Source: Bradyrhizobium manausense
GTDB lineage: Bacteria; Pseudomonadota; Alphaproteobacteria; Rhizobiales; Xanthobacteraceae
Direction: 5' to 3'
DNA length: 64,000 nucleotides
Assembly: GCF_018130615.1 (NCBI RefSeq)
Contig: NZ_JAFCKB010000007.1
Coordinates: forward strand, 62,001 to 126,000
A model generated the notes under the pieces. The model had not been told where the DNA came from and made no database searches. It was given only the letters and a program-made list of their open reading frames with translations. Shown one piece after another: positions 56,246 to 64,000 of the stretch (the stretch's first letter is position 1; every line of letters begins with the position of its first letter). The translations under genes and the position numbers were made by a program.

Positions 56246-56755
56246 ATGGAACGTTTGCAAGCCGAAGGTGCTCTCGTTCAACTCAGCGAGCGGTTCACCA
56301 ATTCTGCGGCGTTCGGCGTCCTGTTCCGTGAGGGCATGGATCTCGTTGAAGAGACCGCCGCCTATCTCGACGGCGCCGGCCGCACCGAGGCCAAGGCGCT
56401 CGATCGTGCCGTCAGCCTCACCTATGCAACCGAAAGCATGCGCCTCACCACGCGCCTGATGCAGCTTGCCTCCTGGCTGTTGCTGCACCGCGCAGTGAAG
56501 GAGGGCGAGATGACGCTGGTCCAGGCCAACCGCGAGAAGACCAAGGTCAAGCTCACCGCCGCCGATCCCGGCCCCGCCGACACCATCGAGAAGCTGCCGA
56601 GCCAGCTCCAGGATCTGATCCATCGCTCGATGAGCCTGCAGACCCGAGTGCGCCGCCTCGACACCACCATCCACACTCCGCCGGCCGACCACATCGCGAT
56701 CGGCAACCCGCTGGTGCCGCATCTCAACGCGTTGAAGGCTGCGTTCGAGCGGTAA
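56246..56755 (+). CDS. rcdA: DUF1465 / RcdA-like cell-cycle adaptor
   Basis: This 169-residue helical protein belongs to DUF1465, the family of Caulobacter RcdA. Stretches are LVQLSERFTNSAAFGVLFRE, ETAAYLDGAGRTEAKALDR, and TTRLMQLASWLLLHRAVKEG. In Caulobacter RcdA is an adaptor, with CpdR and PopA, that helps ClpXP degrade CtrA at the start of S phase. A like role here is inferred from family. A strong terminator and candidate sRNA lie just upstream. Confidence 0.87.
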   Translation: MERLQAEGALVQLSERFTNSAAFGVLFREGMDLVEETAAYLDGAGRTEAKALDRAVSLTYATESMRLTTRLMQLASWLLLHRAVKEGEMTLVQANREKTKVKLTAADPGPADTIEKLPSQLQDLIHRSMSLQTRVRRLDTTIHTPPADHIAIGNPLVPHLNALKAAFER

Positions 56756-56777
56756 GCTCCTATCAACAATTTCAATC

Positions 56778-56899
56778 GTCATTCCGGGACGCGCCACTTG
56801 GCGCGGGCCCGGAATCCATACTCTCGATCGTGGTTATGGATTCTCAGAATGCGCAATTGCGCATCGTAGCTCGCGACTTAGGTCGCGCCCCGGAATGAC
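56778..56899. repeat. Dispersed palindromic repeat (type A) after rcdA
   Basis: A full 122-bp copy with GTCATTCCGGGACGCGCC at the left and the GGAATGAC end at the right; internal ATGCGCAATTGCGCAT is a perfect palindrome. It lies between convergent rcdA and rpmE. Confidence 0.88.
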
Positions 56900-56910
56900 G
56901 GCAAAAACAA

Positions 56911-56940
56911 AAACGCCCCTGGTTTCCCAGGGGCGTTTTT
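56911..56940. terminator. Bidirectional intrinsic terminator after rpmE
   Basis: A stem CGCCCCTGG/CCAGGGGCG extended by AAA/TTT, with T-runs on both strands, serves rpmE on the minus strand and read-through from rcdA on the plus strand. Confidence 0.87.
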
Positions 56941-56963
56941 CGTGTCCAGCCTTGTGGCCAGGA

Positions 56964-57191
56964 TCAATCCTTCTTGAGGAAGCCCGAGAACTTCTTCTGG
57001 AAGCGCGAGACGCGGCCGCCGCGGTCCATGAGCTGGGCGTTGCCGCCGGTCCAGGCCGGGTGCGATTTCGGGTCGATGTCGAGGTTCAGCGTGTCGCCTT
57101 CCTTGCCCCAGGTGGAGCGGGTCAGGTACTCGGTTCCGTCGGTCATCACGACCTTAATCGTATGATAATCCGGATGAATTTCGGCTTTCAT
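56964..57191 (-). CDS. rpmE: 50S ribosomal protein L31
   Basis: This 75-residue protein starts [19 protein letters not shown] and has FTW-like [19 protein letters not shown] and HPAWTGG. It has no Cys, so it is the zinc-free (C-minus) form usual in alphaproteobacteria. It is a single gene with its own terminator; the upstream 200 bases hold its promoter and that of the divergent ABC exporter. Confidence 0.97.
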   Translation of the reverse strand: MKAEIHPDYHTIKVVMTDGTEYLTRSTWGKEGDTLNLDIDPKSHPAWTGGNAQLMDRGGRVSRFQKKFSGFLKKD

Positions 57192-57392
57192 GGCAATTCC
57201 TAGGGCGCCCGGCGCCTTGCTTGAGGGGCTATCGAATGACGGATTTGGCCGGGTCTATACCTCACGGGCCCCCTTAAAACAAGCCATTGTGGGGACAGGA
57301 GAACCGGGCCGTCCCCTAAGGGACTTACCGGATTTGCCACTACCCTTGCACCGGCCTATGTGGAGCTAACTCCTCTTCCTGGGTCCGATCTC

Positions 57393-59240
57393 ATGAGCGC
57401 AGTGGAACGGCTTGACGACCAATATCGCGAGGGCCAGATCGCGCCCGCTGAGACCGCCTCAATCGAAGCCGAGCTGATCGAGCAGCCCGCCAAGGGCCGC
57501 GCCAGGCTGCGCCCGCTGATGGCGCTTGCACCCTATGTGAACCGCTATCGCGGCCGGGCGGCGCTGGCCTTCGTCGCGCTCACGGTTGCCGCGCTGACCA
57601 CGCTGCTGGTGCCGGTCGCGGTGCGCCGGATGATCGATTTCGGCCTGACGCCCGAGGGCATCGAGCTCATCAACAGCTACTTCTCGGTGATGATCGCGGT
57701 GGTGGCCGTGCTCGCGCTCGCAAGCGCCTCGCGCTACTATCTGGTGATGACGATCGGCGAGCGCATCGTCGCCGATCTCAGGCGCGATGTCTTTGCGCAT
57801 CTGCTCTCGCTGTCGCCGTCTTTCTTCGATTCCGCGCGCAGCGGCGAATTGGTGTCGCGGCTCACTGCCGATACCACGCAAATCAAATCCGCCGTCGGCG
57901 CCTCGGTGTCGATCGCGCTGCGCAACCTCATGATGTTCTTCGGTGCGGCTGCGATGATGGTGATCACCAGCCCGCGCCTCTCCGGCTTCGTGCTGCTGGC
58001 GATCCCCCTGATCGTGCTGCCGCTGGTCGCCTTCGGGCGCTGGGTGCGGCGGCTGTCGCGTAACGCGCAGGACACGCTGGCCGACGCGTCCGCCTATGCC
58101 GGCGAGCTGGTCGGTGCAATCCGCACCGTGCAGGCCTATACCAGCGAGGGGCTGGCCGCGAAGCGCTTCGGCGGCGAGGTCGAGCAGGCCTACGAGGCCG
58201 CGCGCACCTCCACCCAGGCCCGCGCCGTGCTCACCGCCATCGTCATCTTCATCGTGTTCGCAAGCGTGGTCGGGATCCTCTGGATCGGCTCGCATGACGT
58301 GCTCACCGGCACGATCACGCCGGGCCGGCTCGGCCAGTTCGTGCTCTATGCGGCCTTTGCCGCGGCCGGCCTCGGCCAGCTCAGCGAGGTCTGGGGTGAG
58401 GTGTCGGCCGCATCAGGCGCAGCCGAACGCCTGTTCGAGATCCTGCACGTGCAGCCCGACATCAAGGCGCCCGTCACGCCGCGCGCGCTGCCGGTGCCGG
58501 CACGCGGCGAGGTCGGCTTCGATCAGGTCAGCTTCGCCTATCCGGCGCGGCGCGACGTCAATGTGCTCGACGCCGTGTCGTTCACCGTGCGCCCAGGCGA
58601 GAAGGTCGCGATCGTCGGCCCGTCCGGCGCGGGCAAGAGCACGATCTTCCATCTGCTGCTGCGCTTCTACGATCCGCGCAATGGCGCGATCTCGCTCGAC
58701 GGCGTGCCGGTGAAGGCCGCCGACCCGCGCGATTTCCGCTCACGTATCGCGCTGGTGCCGCAGGAATCCAATGTCTTTGCGGCGAGCGCCCGCGAGAACA
58801 TCCGCTTCGGCCGTCCCGATGCGACCGATGCCGAGGTCGAGCGCGCCGCCGAGCTCGCGCATGCCGCCGAGTTCATCCGCCGCCTGCCCGAAGGTTTCGA
58901 CACCCCGCTCGGCGAGCGTGGCGTCACGCTCTCCGGCGGCCAGCGCCAGCGCATCGCGATCGCACGCGCCATCTTGCGCGATGCACCGCTTTTGCTGCTC
59001 GATGAAGCCACCTCCGCCCTCGACGCCGAAAGCGAGACGCTGGTGCAGACCGCGCTCGAAGAGCTGATGCGCCACCGCACCACGCTCGTCATCGCGCATC
59101 GCCTCGCCACCGTGCTGTCCTGCGACCGTATTCTGGTGATGGACCAGGGCAGGATCGTCGAGCAGGGCACCCATGCCGAGCTCGTTGCGGCGAACGGGCT
59201 TTATGCGAGGCTGGCGAGGTTGCAGTTCGAGGGGGTGTGA
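57393..59240 (+). CDS. ABC exporter, fused membrane and ATPase domains
   Basis: From ATG 57393 the product is 615 residues; a GTG at 57360 is possible. Residues about 30-330 form the six-helix ABC_membrane domain. The ATPase has Walker [10 protein letters not shown], signature [16 protein letters not shown], Walker [13 protein letters not shown] and IAHRLAT. It is of the MsbA/lipid A or multidrug type and would work as a homodimer. The cargo is unknown. The following small gene starts two bases after the stop. Confidence 0.93.
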   Translation: MSAVERLDDQYREGQIAPAETASIEAELIEQPAKGRARLRPLMALAPYVNRYRGRAALAFVALTVAALTTLLVPVAVRRMIDFGLTPEGIELINSYFSVMIAVVAVLALASASRYYLVMTIGERIVADLRRDVFAHLLSLSPSFFDSARSGELVSRLTADTTQIKSAVGASVSIALRNLMMFFGAAAMMVITSPRLSGFVLLAIPLIVLPLVAFGRWVRRLSRNAQDTLADASAYAGELVGAIRTVQAYTSEGLAAKRFGGEVEQAYEAARTSTQARAVLTAIVIFIVFASVVGILWIGSHDVLTGTITPGRLGQFVLYAAFAAAGLGQLSEVWGEVSAASGAAERLFEILHVQPDIKAPVTPRALPVPARGEVGFDQVSFAYPARRDVNVLDAVSFTVRPGEKVAIVGPSGAGKSTIFHLLLRFYDPRNGAISLDGVPVKAADPRDFRSRIALVPQESNVFAASARENIRFGRPDATDAEVERAAELAHAAEFIRRLPEGFDTPLGERGVTLSGGQRQRIAIARAILRDAPLLLLDEATSALDAESETLVQTALEELMRHRTTLVIAHRLATVLSCDRILVMDQGRIVEQGTHAELVAANGLYARLARLQFEGV

Positions 59241-59241
59241 G

Positions 59242-59649
59242 TTGGACAAGGACGAAGCCGCAATCCTCAGGCGATACTGGTTTGGCTCAGTCCATGAAAT
59301 TGCAGATATGGAGTTGCAGCGGAGCACGTGGCTCTCGCCGCCGACCCCAAGCCCACATTGGTCATATGTTGAGTTCTGCTGTTCATTTCCGCAACCCGGT
59401 CAGCTTCAGTTTGCATTTGATCGAGGGCACCTCTCCGTGCCTGAGTTTAATTTGTTGATTGCTCTCGGCAGCGCGATCGATGGCCACGAACCGCCTCGGG
59501 GCGACGCATACGACCATCGTGCAATTCTAGCCGATCCTGCTTGGCACGCAGTCGTCGCGAACGCCGAGCGAACGCGCCAAGAGTTGTTGGCGCTCACGAA
59601 CGATCCAATAGAACGAAACTATTTAGTCGGCGACCAATCGGCCGCGTAA
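59242..59649 (+). CDS. Hypothetical protein after the ABC exporter
   Basis: The frame from TTG 59242 gives 135 residues; GAGGGGG about six bases before it, inside the exporter gene, can serve as ribosome site. I do not recognise a family. The protein is rich in aromatic residues at the start (RRYWFGSVHEIADMELQRST, SYVEFCCSF) and acidic later, and no signal peptide is seen. Base composition is lower in GC than its neighbours and codon use differs, which hints at recent gain. The size and the position after a transporter do not allow a role to be assigned. Confidence 0.5.
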   Translation: MDKDEAAILRRYWFGSVHEIADMELQRSTWLSPPTPSPHWSYVEFCCSFPQPGQLQFAFDRGHLSVPEFNLLIALGSAIDGHEPPRGDAYDHRAILADPAWHAVVANAERTRQELLALTNDPIERNYLVGDQSAA

Positions 59650-59697
59650 AAGTTGCCCGGATGGGATTGTTCTTGACAGTTTAGTTCGGGGAAGTGT

Positions 59698-59964
59698 TTA
59701 CGGGCACTTCGGCGAGCCCATCGGCACGTTCGGCCAGGGCCAGTTTTTCCAGCTGCCGCCCTCACCGATGCAGGCCGAGCCACCATTGGCCGGCGCCGGG
59801 CTGTCTGTCGGGGCAGGGGTATTCGTTGGCGCGGGCGAACCGGTCTCACTCGCCGTCTTGGGGAGCGGAGCGAGGCGCTGATCGACATAGATCGTCGAGA
59901 CATAGCCGGCGACGATGACGCCGAGAAATACCGAAGACCCCTTGGCCAAATCGCTCAGCCGCAT
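59698..59964 (-). CDS. Small secreted or membrane-anchored protein with Pro/Thr linker
   Basis: This 88-residue protein has one membrane helix (SVFLGVIVAGYVSTIYV, residues 11-27), then a Pro/Thr/Ser/Ala linker (residues about 32-60), and a short C-terminal part with two Cys and several Trp (CIGEGGSWKNWPWPNVPMGS). The pattern suits a periplasmic tail. I know no function. Similar short proteins are common in Bradyrhizobium genomes. Confidence 0.6.
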   Translation of the reverse strand: MRLSDLAKGSSVFLGVIVAGYVSTIYVDQRLAPLPKTASETGSPAPTNTPAPTDSPAPANGGSACIGEGGSWKNWPWPNVPMGSPKCP

Positions 59965-60032
59965 CGATCCTCTCCATCTGCTTTGGTCGTTGTCACACTA
60001 GCGAATCCCGCCGCGCTATTGCGTGACATCAG

Positions 60033-60479
60033 TCACGGCCGCCACGTCATCTTCAGCACCGGCCGTCCCGACGTCGGGTTCACGTCTACGCCGGCATGGG
60101 CAAAGCCGTTGCGTTCGTAGAAGCGGATCGCGCGGCCGTTGTCCTTGTTGACCAGCAGTGTGACGCCCGATGGCGACAGGCGTTTTGCCTCGTCGACCAG
60201 CAACCGTGCCGCATCCGAGCCCCAATGGTTTGGGTCAACGACGAGCTGATCGAGATAGCCCTCGCCGTCGATGGTGACGAAACCGGTCAGCACGCCATCT
60301 TGTTCCGAGACGATGATTTGGGCCTTCGGCACCAGCTCGCTGCGCCAGCGCTCGCGCCACCAGTCCAGCCGTGCCGCGAAGTCGATCTGCGGATAGGCCT
60401 GCTGCCAGGTGCGATGCCAGAGGTCGATCGCCGCCGCTTCATCGGCGTCCACATAGGGGCGGAGGTGGAGGGAGGTCAT
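60033..60479 (-). CDS. GNAT family N-acetyltransferase
   Basis: From ATG 60479 the product is 148 residues; GGAGG lies in the last bases before the start. The GNAT fold is seen as IDLWHRTWQQAYPQIDF, GFVTIDGEGYLDQLVVDP, HWGSDAARLLVDEAKRL (acetyl-CoA loop) and NGRAIRFYERNGFAHAG. The acceptor is unknown. A longer frame to 60554 reads the adjacent repeat and is not used. Confidence 0.87.
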   Translation of the reverse strand: MTSLHLRPYVDADEAAAIDLWHRTWQQAYPQIDFAARLDWWRERWRSELVPKAQIIVSEQDGVLTGFVTIDGEGYLDQLVVDPNHWGSDAARLLVDEAKRLSPSGVTLLVNKDNGRAIRFYERNGFAHAGVDVNPTSGRPVLKMTWRP

Positions 60480-60490
60480 CAGTATGTACC

Positions 60491-60568
60491 GTCGTTCCGG
60501 GGTGCGCGCAGCGCGAACCCGGAACCTCGAGATTCCGGGTTCGATGCTGTGCATCGCCCCGGAATGAC
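60491..60568. repeat. Dispersed palindromic repeat (type A) between GNAT and motor genes
   Basis: A 78-bp copy with GTCGTTCCGGGG at the left and CCCCGGAATGAC at the right; GGAACCTCGAGATTCC forms the loop-proximal stem. It starts 12 bases before the GNAT start codon on the minus strand, so it may lie in that gene's leader. Confidence 0.85.
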
Positions 60569-60585
60569 TGTCTCAAGAAGCACCA

Positions 60586-61614
60586 CTACCGCTCCGTCAG
60601 CTTCAGCTCGATGCGGCGGTTGCGCTTGTAGGCGTCTTCGGTGTTGGCGGTGTCGAGCGGCTGGAATTCGCCGAAGCCGGCGGCGACCAGGCGCTGCGCC
60701 GGCACGCCGAGCGAGATCAGATATTGCACCACCGAGATCGCGCGCGCCGCGGACAGGTCCCAGTTCGACTTGAAGTTCGGGCCATTCACCGGCCGCACGT
60801 CGGTGTGGCCGTCGACGCGCAGCACCCAGGCAATCTCGGCCGGGATCTTCTTGTCGAGCTCGATCAGCGCGGCTGCGACCGTATCGAGCTCGGCGCGGCC
60901 CTCGGGCAGCAGCGTCGCCTGTCCAGTGTCGAAGAAAACTTCGGACTGGAACACGAAGCGGTCGCCGACCACGCGGATGTCGGGACGGTTGCCGAGAATG
61001 GCGCGGAGGCGTCCGAAGAATTCGGAGCGGTAGCGTGACAGTTCCTGGACGCGCTGCGCCAGCGCGACGTTGAGGCGCGAGCCGAGATCGGCGATGCGAT
61101 TTTGGGATTCCTTGTCTTTCTTTTCTGAAGCATCGAGCGCTTCTTCGAGCGCCGCCAATTGCCGGCGCAGCGCGCTGATCTGCTGGTTCAGCACCTCGAT
61201 CTGCGCCAGCGCTCGCGCCGAAACCGCTTTCTCGGAGTCGAGCGCCTTGCCGAGCTCGGAGGTCTTGCCTTGCGCGTCGTTGCCGGCAGCGGCGAGCCCG
61301 TCATAGAGGCCCTTCATGCGGTCGCGCTCGGTCTCGGCCGAGGCGAGGCCAGCCTTGAGCTGCGAGACCTGATCGTCGAGCGAGAGCTTGCCGAGCTTCT
61401 CCAGCGACAACAGCTCGGTGAGCTGGGCGATCTTGGCGTTGAGCTGCTCCAGCGCCTTGTCCTTGCCGGTCACCTCCTGCGACAGGAAGAACTGCACGAC
61501 CAGGAACACCGAGAGCAGGAACACGATCGACAGCACCAGCGTTGACAGTGCGTCGACGAATCCGGGCCAGTAGTTGAAGGCGCCTTCGCTGCGGCGGCCG
61601 CGGGCTAGAGCCAT
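60586..61614 (-). CDS. MotB/OmpA-like peptidoglycan-binding motor subunit
   Basis: This 342-residue protein has one N-terminal membrane helix (VDALSTLVLSIVFLLSVFLV) with Asp21 at the place of the proton-binding Asp of MotB, then a coiled coil of about 150 residues (ALEQLNAKIAQLTELLSLEK to LAALEEALDASEKKDKES), and a C-terminal OmpA domain (LRVDGHTDVRP, LSAARAISVVQYL, RNRRIELKL). It would be the stator rod that grips the cell wall. It pairs with the MotA-like gene 24 bases upstream. No flagellar genes are near. Confidence 0.88.
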   Translation of the reverse strand: MALARGRRSEGAFNYWPGFVDALSTLVLSIVFLLSVFLVVQFFLSQEVTGKDKALEQLNAKIAQLTELLSLEKLGKLSLDDQVSQLKAGLASAETERDRMKGLYDGLAAAGNDAQGKTSELGKALDSEKAVSARALAQIEVLNQQISALRRQLAALEEALDASEKKDKESQNRIADLGSRLNVALAQRVQELSRYRSEFFGRLRAILGNRPDIRVVGDRFVFQSEVFFDTGQATLLPEGRAELDTVAAALIELDKKIPAEIAWVLRVDGHTDVRPVNGPNFKSNWDLSAARAISVVQYLISLGVPAQRLVAAGFGEFQPLDTANTEDAYKRNRRIELKLTER

Positions 61615-61638
61615 GCTCGCCTCTCAAATGCTGATTGC

Positions 61639-62673
61639 TTAACTCTTCTCGGGCTGGCGCGCTATGCGCTCCAGGAGGCGGCGGATCTCGCGGTTCTGCT
61701 CGCCCTGGCCGTCGGCCCATTCGCGGATCATCTGCTGCTCGGTCCGCATATGCGAGACCAGCGCCTGAATCGCTTCGGCAAGGCTCGCCATCGCCGCCGT
61801 GGTGCCGCGGCTGGCGCTGCCTTCCTCGAGCACGGAGCGCAAGCGTTCGACGGCGGCCTGGAGCTCGCCGCTGGCAACCCCGCCGCCACTGCTTGCGATG
61901 GCGGCGACCTCGCCGCTGCCGTATTCGCGCACGGTGGTGGCGAGCCAGTCCTCGAGGTCGGTGTAGAAGCGGTTCTGCGCCTGGCTCGATTGCAGGTCGA
62001 GGAAGCCGAGGATCAGCGAGCCGGCGAGGCCGAACAGCGAGCTGGAAAACGAAATGCCCATGCCGCCGAGCGGGGCGGCCAGCCCCTCCTTCAGCGTGTC
62101 GAACAGGGCGCCGGCATCGCCGCCGACCTTGAGGCCGTCGATCACCTTGCCGACCGAGCCGACCGTCTCGATCAGGCCCCAGAATGTGCCGAGCAGGCCG
62201 AGGAAGACGAGCAGGCCGGTCATGTAGCGGGAGATGTCGCGGGCCTCGTCCAGGCGGGTCGCGATCGAATCGAGCAGGTGCCGCATCGTGGTCTGGGTGA
62301 TGGACATCCGCCCGGTGCGCTCACCGCCCAGGATCATCGCCATCGGCGCCAGGAGCTTCGGGTGCCGGGCCGGCGCCAGGCCGGGATCGGCGATGCGGAA
62401 ATTGTTGACCCAGGACACCTCGGGATAGAGCCGGATGACCTGGCGGAAGGCCAGCACGATGCCGATGAACAGCACGGCCCCGATCAGGGCGTTCAGCCCG
62501 GGATTGGCGAAGAAGGCCTGGATGATCTGCTTGTAGAGCACCACGCCCACCAGCGTGCACAGCACCAGGAAGACCAGCATCCGGACCAGGAAGACGCTTG
62601 GCGAGGATAGTTTTGTGTACTCGATATCGAGGGAGGAGCGGGGCGAGGCGCCTGACGGCATGGCCGGTATCAT
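61639..62673 (-). CDS. MotA/TolQ/ExbB-like motor subunit
   Basis: This 344-residue protein has four membrane helices: FLVRMLVFLVLCTLVGVVLY, LNALIGAVLFIGIVLAFRQV, YMTGLLVFLGLLGTFWGLIE and FSSSLFGLAGSLILGFLDLQ. The last two with the LGTFWG and GGMGISFSSS motifs are typical of MotA/TolQ/ExbB. A cytoplasmic helical tail of about 100 residues follows. With the MotB-like partner it should form an ion-driven 5:2 complex. ZorAB of the Zorya system is a distant relative, but ZorC/ZorD are absent. Confidence 0.88.
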   Translation of the reverse strand: MIPAMPSGASPRSSLDIEYTKLSSPSVFLVRMLVFLVLCTLVGVVLYKQIIQAFFANPGLNALIGAVLFIGIVLAFRQVIRLYPEVSWVNNFRIADPGLAPARHPKLLAPMAMILGGERTGRMSITQTTMRHLLDSIATRLDEARDISRYMTGLLVFLGLLGTFWGLIETVGSVGKVIDGLKVGGDAGALFDTLKEGLAAPLGGMGISFSSSLFGLAGSLILGFLDLQSSQAQNRFYTDLEDWLATTVREYGSGEVAAIASSGGGVASGELQAAVERLRSVLEEGSASRGTTAAMASLAEAIQALVSHMRTEQQMIREWADGQGEQNREIRRLLERIARQPEKS

Positions 62674-62843
62674 CCATTACGACTGCTTGCTTGCCTCCGC
62701 ACTATGGCACAGCGCTCGCCCAAAAAAAGCGCCGGATGTGCGGATTTCGGGAAGGGTGGGGAACCCGAAGCTGAAACCGGGCTTTGATAGAGACGTATTT
62801 TGCAAAACTTCGGCATTCCACAGGCTTAAGTCGGATTTTTTGC

Positions 62844-63653
62844 ATGGCGATGTTTCTCGGAGGACTGACGGCCATCGCGCTCTCGCTCGCGGTCCTGATG
62901 GCCTTCGCCTGGGTCGTGCAGCAGCGCACCGGCAATTCCGGCTGGGTCGATACGATCTGGACCTTTGCGGTCGGCCTGGTCGGAGTGGGCAGTGCATTGT
63001 GGCCCATCGCGGGGGACGGTCCCAACGCCCGGCAATGGCTGGTCGCCGGCCTCGTGGCGGTCTGGTCGCTCCGGCTGGGCACCCATATCGCGATCCGCAC
63101 CGCTGGGATCACCGACGATCCCCGCTATGCCGCCTTCGCCGCGGAGTGGGGGCTCAACGCCCCGCGGCGGATGTTCATCTTCCTGCAGAACCAGGCGCTC
63201 GGCTCGGTGCCGCTGGTGTTTTCCATTTTCGTCGCGGCGCATGTCCCTATGCCGGCGTTGCGGAGTCAGGACGTCCTCGGAGCTGTGATCCTGCTGATTG
63301 GGATCGCCGGCGAAGCGCTGGCGGATGCGCAGTTGCGCCGGTTCCGGCACGATCCCGCCAACCACGGCAAGGTCTGCGATGCCGGGCTGTGGCGCTGGTC
63401 GCGCCATCCCAATTACTTCTTCGAATGGCTCGGCTGGCTCGCCTATCCCGTGATCGGCCTTGCCGACGGATATGCGTGGGGCTGGGCCAGCCTGCTCGGG
63501 CCCGCCTTCATGTACTGGATACTGGTCCACGTCACCGGCATCCCACCCCTGGAAGCGCAGATGCTGCGATCGCGCGGCGAGCGCTACCGCGCCTATCAAT
63601 CCAGAACCAGCATGTTCTTTCCCCTGCCACCGAGAGAGGGAATGGCCGCATGA
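62844..63653 (+). CDS. DUF1295 / steroid 5-alpha-reductase-like membrane protein
   Basis: From ATG 62844 the product is 269 residues (ATG 62850 also possible). It has seven or so helices and the C-terminal signature WRWSRHPNYFFEWLGWLAYP of DUF1295. Members are thought to be membrane reductases or methyltransferases acting on lipids. The stop overlaps the next ATG (ATGA), and that gene codes for a CFA-synthase-like enzyme, so joint action on membrane fatty acids is likely. Confidence 0.9.
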   Translation: MAMFLGGLTAIALSLAVLMAFAWVVQQRTGNSGWVDTIWTFAVGLVGVGSALWPIAGDGPNARQWLVAGLVAVWSLRLGTHIAIRTAGITDDPRYAAFAAEWGLNAPRRMFIFLQNQALGSVPLVFSIFVAAHVPMPALRSQDVLGAVILLIGIAGEALADAQLRRFRHDPANHGKVCDAGLWRWSRHPNYFFEWLGWLAYPVIGLADGYAWGWASLLGPAFMYWILVHVTGIPPLEAQMLRSRGERYRAYQSRTSMFFPLPPREGMAA

Positions 63654-64000
63654 GCGTCGTGTCCACGATCATTGGGACTGCCGAACGCGTGCCGCTGCCG
63701 GATCTCGTGGTCCGCGCCGCCATCCAGCGCCTTTGCTCGCGCACCGCAACGCGCCTGTCGGCGCACGGGGCGGGTGACGATGCCGCCTTTGCCGGACGGA
63801 TGATGCTGCGGTCGATCGCCGAGCACGCGGACGCCGCCAACACCCAGCACTACGAGGTGCCGTCGAGCTTCTTCGCGCAGGTGCTGGGCCCGAACCGCAA
63901 ATACTCTTCCTGCTTCTACAAGACCGATGCGACGACGCTGCAGGAAGCCGAGGAGGAAGCGCTGCGTCAGACCGTCGAGCACGCCGGTCTCGCCGACGGG
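63650..64000 (+). CDS. CFA-synthase-like SAM methyltransferase (5' part)
   Basis: The first 117 codons are in the window; the frame is open at the right edge. The sequence QHYEVPSSFFAQVLGPNRKYSSCFY and TTLQEAEEEALRQTVEHAGL leads into the SAM domain of the cyclopropane-fatty-acyl-phospholipid synthase family. The methyltransferase core itself lies beyond the window. Its ATG overlaps the DUF1295 stop. Members of this branch next to DUF1295 may methylate or modify unsaturated acyl chains, but need not make cyclopropanes. Confidence 0.85.
   Translation, partial: MSVVSTIIGTAERVPLPDLVVRAAIQRLCSRTATRLSAHGAGDDAAFAGRMMLRSIAEHADAANTQHYEVPSSFFAQVLGPNRKYSSCFYKTDATTLQEAEEEALRQTVEHAGLADG

Noticed and set aside
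60586-62673. Zorya anti-phage system (ZorA/ZorB)
   Set aside because: Only the MotA/MotB-like pair is present. The neighbours are a GNAT enzyme and a DUF1295 protein, with no ZorC, ZorD or ZorE-like helicase or nuclease. The pair looks like a housekeeping orphan.

Overview
The window is high-GC alphaproteobacterial DNA, most like Bradyrhizobium or a close relative in the Nitrobacteraceae. This rests on gene content: urtABCDE beside a urease operon, a fused CysNC, APS-type CysH, DUF2849/DUF934 in the sulfite reductase operon, an RcdA homologue, Cys-free L31, and many dispersed GTCATTCC...GGAATGAC and GTCGTCC...GGACGAC palindromes. No species can be fixed from the sequence alone. Genes are dense on both strands. 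I see no rRNA, tRNA, CRISPR array, prophage or transposase.

Layout. 1-12.3 kb: urea uptake (urtABCDE, urtA cut by the window edge) and nickel urease (ureD-A-B-[DUF559]-[HD hydrolase]-C-[monooxygenase]-E-F-G). The operon carries two palindromic repeats and a nuclease-like gene framed by 38-bp inverted repeats. 12.6-20.6 kb: a CHASE/HWE-type sensor, a TetR regulator, an OpgC-like membrane acyltransferase, then an envelope/stress block (YqjE-like and DUF883 proteins, AI-2E-family permease, L,D-transpeptidase, DUF2865, a 51-aa membrane protein). Four matches to the EcfG general-stress promoter lie in this block; a fifth precedes a CsbD-like gene at 44.6 kb. 20.6-23 kb: malate synthase G. 23.2-34.7 kb: assimilatory sulfate reduction (cysNC, cysD divergent from cysG-DUF2849-cysI-DUF934-cysH) followed by a sulfate ABC importer (sbp, cysT, cysW, cysA).

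34.9-45 kb: CAP lipoprotein, patatin-like hydrolase coupled to a 3-hydroxybutyrate dehydrogenase-like SDR, TauE/SafE permease, polysaccharide flippase, DsbD N-domain protein, YqgE, a TfdA-like dioxygenase, two divergent SDRs and the CsbD-like protein. 45-55.6 kb: DUF459 protein, lytic transglycosylase, galU, two cyclic-di-GMP proteins flanking a small DUF7662-like gene, and a quinone oxidoreductase. 55.6-64 kb: DUF1192, a candidate small RNA with an intrinsic terminator, rcdA, rpmE, an ABC exporter, small unknown genes, a GNAT enzyme, a MotA/MotB-like motor pair, a DUF1295 membrane protein and the start of a CFA-synthase-like methyltransferase.

The main themes are nitrogen supply from urea, sulfate assimilation, envelope maintenance under stress, and second-messenger signalling. 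I found no single clearly new multi-gene system. The best leads are the inverted-repeat-framed DUF559 gene inside the urease operon, the HD hydrolase whose stop overlaps the ureC start, the EcfG-type promoter set, the candidate sRNA before rcdA, and the orphan motor pair. All functional statements are by family recognition and reading of motifs; no database search was run.
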